DNA from: Angiostrongylus vasorum | Taxonomy: Eukaryota; Nematoda; Chromadorea; Rhabditida; Metastrongylidae | Length of the DNA: 64,000 bases | Assembly (NCBI GenBank): GCA_018806985.1 | Contig: JADANN010000434.1 | Location: forward strand, 2,068,977-2,132,976 | Reading direction: 5' to 3' | Shown here: one piece after another, positions 58,210 to 64,000 of the stretch | Layout of the letters: each line of letters opens with the position of its first letter | Numbering within the stretch: the first letter of the stretch is position 1 | Translations under genes and position numbers: made by a program | Notes under the pieces: generated by a model | Databases searched by the model: none | Told to the model about the DNA's origin: nothing | What the model saw: the letters and a program-made list of their open reading frames with translations, nothing else

Positions 58210-58224
58210 GTACTGTGATATGAC

Positions 58225-59212
58225 CTCGCACTGAACTCACGAAGCCTCTTATCCTTCGAGGTTGGGAAATGGTTACCATACTTTTCTGGGATAGCATACT
58301 TCTCCAATTCACGTGAGAATACTGTATCACTGCTATCCTAAGACTCGAGAGCGGATCGTCTCGAGCTGCATTCAACGATGTTCATGACGAAGAAGGAAAT
58401 ACTTAAGTAGCATTCAGACCACATGTAAAAGATTCGATGACTTTCGTGGGTGATCGTTGTGAGGAAACGAATCGAATGCAAGAAGTTTTGGATCCGCACA
58501 GTAAATGTGAAGGATCGTCATGTGAAAAAAAGTGAGGTATTCTCTGTAGTAGGACGATATCGTCTAGGCAGCGGTTATCAGTGCTCCACAATTGACGCGG
58601 TCGTTTAATCGATCCTGCGCCTCGGAAAATCTTGCTATCCGACCTACTGAGGTCGAAAGATGTGTACCCATACATGCCTTGGAGGACAAGAAAACGGACT
58701 TATGAGCCGAATATGCATAGGAAAATTTTTGCGATGCTTAACAGAGTCGAATGCATAGTGCATCTATAAGGAACTGACCAACATCGAAGGCTTTACTACG
58801 AATTGAAGTCAGCTCATGCGGGCCTTTCAAGTGCGAATTGATCCTGGCTTGCGTATTACTAAAGTTATCCTTTGTTGTTAAGTCATCTCTCCACATTACT
58901 CGATCGTACTTTGTATTGACGTACAAATGTAACTGTTTAATTAACCAAGTTTGAGCTCTACGGCTATAGAAGCATCTTTGCTCCACTATAGCAGCCAACA
59001 TTCTCGGCTATGGCATTTCTCACACACGATATCGAGTACAATCTCTCAACGGATTCATAAATTATAATCATTCTTCACAATTTTTACGACGTTTAGCGAT
59101 GATTTCTATACGTCGCGATATTTTTCTTATTAGAATATAGGAACGTGACATGTTTGTTGGCACTGAAAACTGGAAAAAAAATAGGAAAATTTCTTACCGT
59201 TACTATCTCTGA
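58225..59212. other. S4 fragment, then unassigned sequence
   Basis: About 58225-58400 carries S4 landmarks (TTGGGAAATGGTTACC, ACGATGTTCAT). The remainder has no convincing gene or repeat. Confidence 0.4.
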
Positions 59213-59214
59213 AA

Positions 59215-59450
59215 GGGCGCGTGTGGCGCAGTGGTCTGAGGCGTCCTGCAACACACACATTGAATCGATCCCCACGCCCATGGCCCACCAAGCCTTCCAT
59301 CCCTCCTGGTCGGTAAATTGGTACCAGACTTGTTTGGGAAGATAGCAGCACTGGCTCGATACATGTCACCTTCAATGATGCTTAATGAACTCGAATGCAT
59401 GGCGGATCCCCTCAGGGATTGATCAACGCCGAGAGCTTCACTCTTTTATT
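59215..59450 (+). repeat. S2-family SINE
   Basis: Head GGGCGCGTGTGGCGCAGTGG, B-box-like TTGAATCGATCC and tail CGCCGAGAGCTTCACTC; internally shortened relative to other copies. Confidence 0.72.
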
Positions 59451-59574
59451 AGTATTTCTGAAGAACTTAAACACATGAAAAACATTATAATCACTTATGG
59501 GATACTTCTAATGACTACGAAATTTGCAATTTGAAGTCAAACGACCACATAAATACGAAATAATTAAGTCAATA

Positions 59575-60090
59575 AGACCAGTGCTCCATCCATGTTAAGT
59601 AAAATCTCGGCGTTTTTGAAACCTTATTCAAATAGGCATCTACAAACAAGCATTCGTAAGTTTTTTATAAGCAGTAGAAAGTCACATTCCTAATTCGCTT
59701 TTGAAATCCGAGGATATTTTCGACTTCCTCCCAACGGTTTGCCGCTTCATGGTGGCTGGAAAGTGTTCTTGCGTCTCTGGCTGCGATGTATAGCGAAGGA
59801 ATTCATTCCCCCCAGCTGCGTCTCCCAAGCTGAAAAGGAGTCCGGCGTTTCCACCAGGAAACCCAGCTAAGAGTAAACCAGTACACCATCCTGGTATCGA
59901 ACTAGTAGCATGTTGGCAAACGTCTCTCTGTTCCACAAGGACGGCGAATGCATGTGGTGGTGACGACGTGGAGTAGATTTTGGCCTGGCTGACCTCGGGA
60001 CTCCAGAGAACTACAATGGCCAAACCATCAAAACTCCGAAAAAACGGAAATTATGCTCGAGTCCGCACAACCAATGAGGACGGCCCATCC
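59575..60090 (+). repeat. S3-family repeat
   Basis: Opens with TAAAATCTCGGCGTTT, includes CCGGCGTTTCCACCAGG and ends near CACAACCAATGAGGACGG. Immediately upstream of the BTB gene. Confidence 0.65.
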
Positions 60091-60250
60091 AAGTATTTTA
60101 GACTTATCCCTGCCCTGAGTACTCATGAGTTATTATGCTCCATTGTGACGATTCCGCGCCAATGATATTCCCGCTGTACTTGCTTTGCGTCTCGTACATT
60201 TGTCTTTACGTTGTTTGTTGTACTTTTGTATTTGCTTTATTTCTTGCATA

Positions 60251-60260
60251 TTTTTTTTAG
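60251..60260 (+). promoter_or_regulatory. Likely spliced-leader acceptor of the BTB gene
   Basis: TTTTTTTTAG ends 24 bases before ATG 60285 with no in-frame exon upstream, the usual position of an SL trans-splice site in nematodes. A cis intron in the 5' UTR would look the same. Confidence 0.5.
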
Positions 60261-60284
60261 TCAGGGATTCTTCCACATCCACGA

Positions 60285-60419
60285 ATGAGTATTGCTGGTC
60301 CGTCATCAGACAGCGCATTGAATCAGAGGGTGATTGAAAGTTATAGTTATATCGATGACGATCTCGTCTATAGTGCTGAGGAACACGCTCTGATAACGTT
60401 CAAGTACATCACCAGTGAG
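60285..60419 (+). CDS. BTB gene exon 1
   Basis: 45 codons from ATG to a GTAAAC donor, phase 0; ends ALITFKYITSE. Confidence 0.75.
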
Positions 60420-63400
60420 GTAAACGTTCTTTTCCTTGGGCAGGGTTGAGTCTTCATATCGTTCCTTTTTTCTTCATCACTTTGACCTGATCTTATTCCA
60501 TTGCTTAACCTGTTGTCAATGTTTCCTTTAGAACGAACGTCATCTCGACTTAGTCTTCGAGAGCAACGGCAAGAAGATCGCGCAAGCTAATCGATTAATA
60601 GTTGCCGCGTTCAGTTCAAATATTGAACAAGAACTACTTAAAACTTCAAATGGACCAGTAACATTAGAAATCGACCCAGTGGCTACTGGTGAGTACTTCA
60701 TGCCAATTTATGATTCCCAAGTAGGTATCTTGTCTAGTAATGTGGAGGTGGGATTCACTAGAAGTAAGCTGTGTTTCAATTCAGAATGTGTTTCTTCGAA
60801 ATAGAGGAGACTATAACAAACGTTCTGCCAAATTTACTCATAAAGTCTTCGGTCGCAATGAGAGCTTCCGTGCTTTGTCACTGTTTATCCCGGTTTTGTA
60901 GGAGTTGTTGTCATAACATAGTTAAAATCATTAGTATTGTTTGCTAGCACTGATCACTTATCGTTCTGCACCAATATTTGCGCCTAATAGTTGAGATTTC
61001 ACTTTCTAACACAACACTCAACGAGGTAGGGCGGGTGTGGCGCAGTGGTTGGAGCTACCGCTGCGACACACACGTGGAATCAATCACCGCGTCCGTGGCC
61101 CACCAAGCCTTCCATCCCTCCGGGGTCGGCAAATTGGTGCCAGACTTGTCTGGAACGATGGCAACACTGGGTGGATACATCGATAGGCCACTGCGAGTCA
61201 TTGTAAAGACTAGATATGCATTCAATCACCTCCAACGATACTTAATGAAGTCGAATGCATGGCGCATCCCTCAGGGGTTAATCAACGGCGAGAGCTTTAT
61301 CCTTTCTTTTTTAATAGTTGAGGTGTTGTATTGACGTGCCAAAGTTACAATAAACTATAATCATAATTGATTAACCTATAAGGGATGCGGTCTGTTTAAC
61401 ATGGCTTTCCGAATGGAGTACGACCAGCTTTTCTTCAGCCGCACACTGTCTGGTCTTTTGACAATAAGATGTAATGTCGCCACTTTTTACTTACTGCCTA
61501 CTCTTTCTTAATGACAGGGTACTATGTGAAATATAACCATAGTGATGCTGAGATATTTGCAGAACTCCAGACCGCAGGTGTTTGCGTATTATATGTATAT
61601 ATAACACGTTACTACCTTTTCCGGGTGCTAACGCGCTCACCACCACACCATGCCAGTCCTTCCTTAGCACCCCGAAAGGGTAATAGCGTATTCAGTCCCC
61701 ACCGCAGACACCAGTGGTCCTGAGTTTTGCAAATATCTCAGCATTGTGGTGGTTATATTTCTTATAATAAGAAGTAGCTTTTCAGTAAATATAGCACATT
61801 AGGGGTTATGAGCATGACAGAATTGTAGAATAGACTATTCTATCGTTGTACGAGTAAGAATGATATGAATGAATGTGTTACTGTATTTCATCGTGCAACT
61901 ACATTGCTGTCAGCACTTGAAAGTATATTGCACCCTGTATTCAGTTTATTTCGGTGTTTTTTATATCCGCATATTACGTACCATGACGATAGTTATTAAA
62001 ATGGTATAACATTTATTTGTCAAATTACTGGCTAGTGGGCTTTTTTCTAGAAAGGTTTATTTTTTTGTAAATGATTAAGTGTGGAGAATTGGTTTTCTGG
62101 TTTGATCCCCTACTATTTTGATTAGCTATTGAATGGATATATATAATGTGACAAAAAGAATTTTTTGGAGTTCGCTAAACTGATAATGGACGTCTTTCCA
62201 ACGGTTTATGGCCTCATCGTGGATGAGAGGTGTTCCTGGGTGTTGGGCTGCGATGTACAGCGGGGAGTTCATCTCACCAGCAAGGCTCCTGAGCTAAGAA
62301 AGGCTCCCACGTTTCCATCCGGAAGCACGGCTAGAAGTGAGCCAATACCAGGATCCACCACCGTCCTGGTTTCAAACTAGTCGCATGGTTGCAAATCTCT
62401 TTTTGACCCACAAGGGCGGCAACTGCCTGGGGTGGTGACGACCTGGGGAAGACCAGCCAGGCTCACCTTGGGACTCCAGAGAACCACAATGGTTAAACTA
62501 GCAAAGCTCCGGAAAAGTGGAGATTATGCTGGGGTCCGCACAACCAGTAGAAACGGCCCATCAAAATATCTAAGATAGTGGACATTATACTATCCATTCC
62601 GGTCGTAATGGGTTAATCTGACATCAGAAAGACTTTCTTTTATTGACAGTCAACCAGAGTGGAAGGTAGAGATATCGATTAATGGCACAATATTTGGCAA
62701 GTTATCCATGAAATCTGAAAGAAAGAGAAACAAGACAAGAAGCGGTGTTCACAAAGTTACCATGTTTATTAGGATTATTATTCATTAGGGTTAAAATTAG
62801 TATGAAAAAAGCAAGAGAATTTAACGAAGTGTTGTTGGTGGAATCTATTCCGTCTGTAAATCGATGTAAATAATAAATAATATGAGAGTACAGAAGAGTT
62901 TATTTACTTACTCGAATACTTGGGTGGCCTGTCCTGGGAGATGAATTGAAGAGTTTACGAGTATCAAACGACTACGGTTTAGATGCTTTGATAGTTCAGT
63001 GGAATAAGCTTTCATGAATTGAAAGCGTGGGCTACTAATCAGTTTTCAGGAAGTACTTTCAATCATTACGTATATTTCCTCAAATGGTAGCTGCCTTTGT
63101 TGCTTGTAAACTACTTATCGAAAGTCATTCATTGGAAAGTCCTCTTTTGTCATTGGCAGCAACCTTTCTCTTATGAATTCATCTACTCTGTAGTTGTGGA
63201 AGGCTTGTTTTATTTAAAGAAAATGGCACGATCTGTGGCCCTACTTGCTGAATCGTTGCTAAAGGCAAAACCACTACCATTATTAGCTTGTTCTTGTAAG
63301 TCATCCGTAGCCATGTGAGTCAGTTATGAGTCATACTATCCATAAACCTTTGCTGGTGGAGCATTGTTTTTGTTGTGGACTGCCAATAGACCTCATCAAT

Positions 63401-63692
63401 ACGCCTGTCAACTTAATTCGTTTTCTGCAAGTTTATTTGTTTATTTTTTTGCTCTCAAGAACTATTTCATGACGTCCTAAGAAATTTTTCGTTCATAAAA
63501 TGCTAGAAGTTTGAAAGGGCTTGATTAAACTATGAGCGATTGGTCATTCGGGTTAGCACATGTTTTGGTGATACAGGAATCTCTGAGGAGACGCTTGTGT
63601 TGTTGTTGGATTACATGTACACGGGCACATGTCGATGTTCGCCAGAAATTCGTCATGCCGCTGCCTATCTCGGTTGCTCCGTGTTAGAAGAG
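60285..63692 (+). CDS. BTB/POZ-domain protein, first three exons
   Basis: Exons 60285-60419, 60532-60688 and 63577-63692 join in phase. The product starts MSIAGPSSDSALNQ, then the BTB fold: ERHLDLVFESNGKKIAQANR and LIVAAFSSNIEQELL (strands and helices with the L-x-AA-S core), then ISEETLVLLLDYMYTGTC and IRHAAAYLGCSVLEE. BTB domains dimerise and often recruit cullin-3 or act in chromatin. What follows BTB (Kelch, MATH or zinc finger) is beyond the window, so the subfamily is open. The 2.9-kb second intron is full of SINEs. Each exon has consensus borders (GTAAAC, CCTTTAG, GTGAGT, ATACAG, GTATAT). Confidence 0.85.
60532..60688 (+). CDS. BTB gene exon 2
   Basis: Between TTCCTTTAG and GTGAGT; first half of the BTB fold, ends in phase 1 within VTLEIDPVATG. 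Confidence 0.85.
61030..61312 (+). repeat. S2-family SINE in BTB intron 2
   Basis: GGGTGTGGCGCAGTGGTTGG head, GTGGAATCAATCA B-box-like, tail GGCGAGAGCTTTATCC. One of the longest copies. Confidence 0.75.
61480..61765. repeat. Head-to-head S1 pair in BTB intron 2
   Basis: A reverse half (61480-61665) faces a forward half (61665-61765), the same arrangement as 14515-14835. Confidence 0.55.
61766..62184 (+). other. BTB intron 2: no recognised feature
   Basis: AT-rich, no motif or known repeat. Confidence 0.4.
62185..62580 (+). repeat. S3-family repeat in BTB intron 2
   Basis: Contains ACCAGGATCCACCACCGTCC and ends near CACAACCAGTAGAAACGG, matching the other S3 copies. Confidence 0.65.
62581..63576 (+). 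other. BTB intron 2, right part: no recognised feature
   Basis: No repeat or motif recognised. An open frame at 63097-63318 has no family signature or supporting splice context. Confidence 0.4.
63577..63692 (+). CDS. BTB gene exon 3
   Basis: Between TGATACAG and GTATAT; second half of the BTB fold with the typical LLDYMYTG motif, phase 0 at its end. Confidence 0.87.
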
Positions 63693-63734
63693 GTATATGG
63701 TATTCCTTTGCTTAACCAGAACTAGTGCCAGTAC

Positions 63735-63960
63735 GTTGCTGGTTCGACCCACTTCGGATTCATCAAGCCTATCTTCCTTTTGAGGACGGGAAATTGGTAT
63801 CAGAGCTGTTTGAGCAGTTCACTCCTTGCAGTCCAAGTGGGAAAGCTCCAGCCTGGCCATCCCAGTAGTACAGGGTGAACCGATGCGATCGTCGTTCGAC
63901 GACATTCATAAAGAAGACTACAGTGCTCAAGCACCAACCGAAACATCATACCATCGTACC
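63735..63960 (+). repeat. S4-family repeat
   Basis: Contains GGTTCGACCCA, GGACGGGAAATTGG, a CCAAGTGGGAAA block and CGTTCGACGACATTCAT, matching 15170-15400. It follows BTB exon 3 and is presumably intronic. Confidence 0.5.
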
Positions 63961-64000
63961 GCATCATTCATTCATAATATTAAAAACAAATGCGTTCATA

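Noticed and set aside
1..64000. CRISPR arrays, operons, Shine-Dalgarno sites or other bacterial features
   Set aside because: No regular spacer array was seen, and the genes are intron-split with eukaryotic splice sites.

Overview
The window is eukaryotic and looks like a nematode, most likely clade V (Strongylida or hookworm-like). I infer this from intron-rich genes with short TTTTCAG-type 3' splice sites, a troponin C that appears, from recalled knowledge, close to the Caenorhabditis muscle protein, a poly-T/AG acceptor just before a start codon that looks like a spliced-leader site, and dense RTE-type and Penelope-like retroelements. The species cannot be named from the sequence alone.

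Three genes are well supported. (1) The C-terminal half of a TRPM-family cation channel, plus strand, 1439-19681. Fourteen phase-compatible exons run from transmembrane helix S2 to a TAG stop; the N-terminal half lies before the window. Two exons carry an apparent +1 error in a homopolymer. (2) A complete troponin C gene, minus strand, 55518-50972, encoding 161 residues in six exons with a 3' UTR and poly(A) signal. (3) The first three exons of a BTB-domain gene, plus strand, 60285-63692, running off the right edge.

The main architectural feature is a partial segmental duplication. Block A (about 9.84-21.72 kb) holds the TRPM 3' exons followed by a broken, convergent 3' end of troponin C. Block B (about 46.18-52.09 kb) holds decayed TRPM exons followed by the intact troponin C 3' end. 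Each block has kept a different gene. A third short piece, block C (34.98-36.04 kb), repeats one TRPM exon and the intron after it. Block B lacks 5.8 kb present in A, and the missing piece is bounded by a 7-bp microhomology.

Between the blocks lies mobile DNA: three RTE-Y copies (one inserted inside another with a 60-bp target duplication), a Penelope-like element with RT and GIY-YIG endonuclease, and a duplicated unit of unknown nature (29.84-34.97 and 37.44-43.86 kb) containing a zinc-finger-like segment, short secreted-protein-like exons and internal tandem repeats. Introns and intergenic spaces are packed with at least four short repeat families, several with tRNA-like A and B boxes (SINEs). 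A recurrent GAAAC-type motif in Penelope-like tails resembles a hammerhead ribozyme core; in one intron it sits in both arms of a 360-bp palindrome.

Layout: 1-1215 Penelope-like fragments; 1439-19681 TRPM gene with RTE and SINE introns; 20505-21720 troponin C relic; 21890-28720 nested RTE elements; 29840-43860 duplicated unit with a TRPM-exon copy and a Penelope-like element in the middle; 44190-46176 another RTE; 46176-50000 TRPM pseudogene; 50768-55518 troponin C; 57031-58209 two possible small secreted-protein pieces; 60251-64000 BTB gene start.
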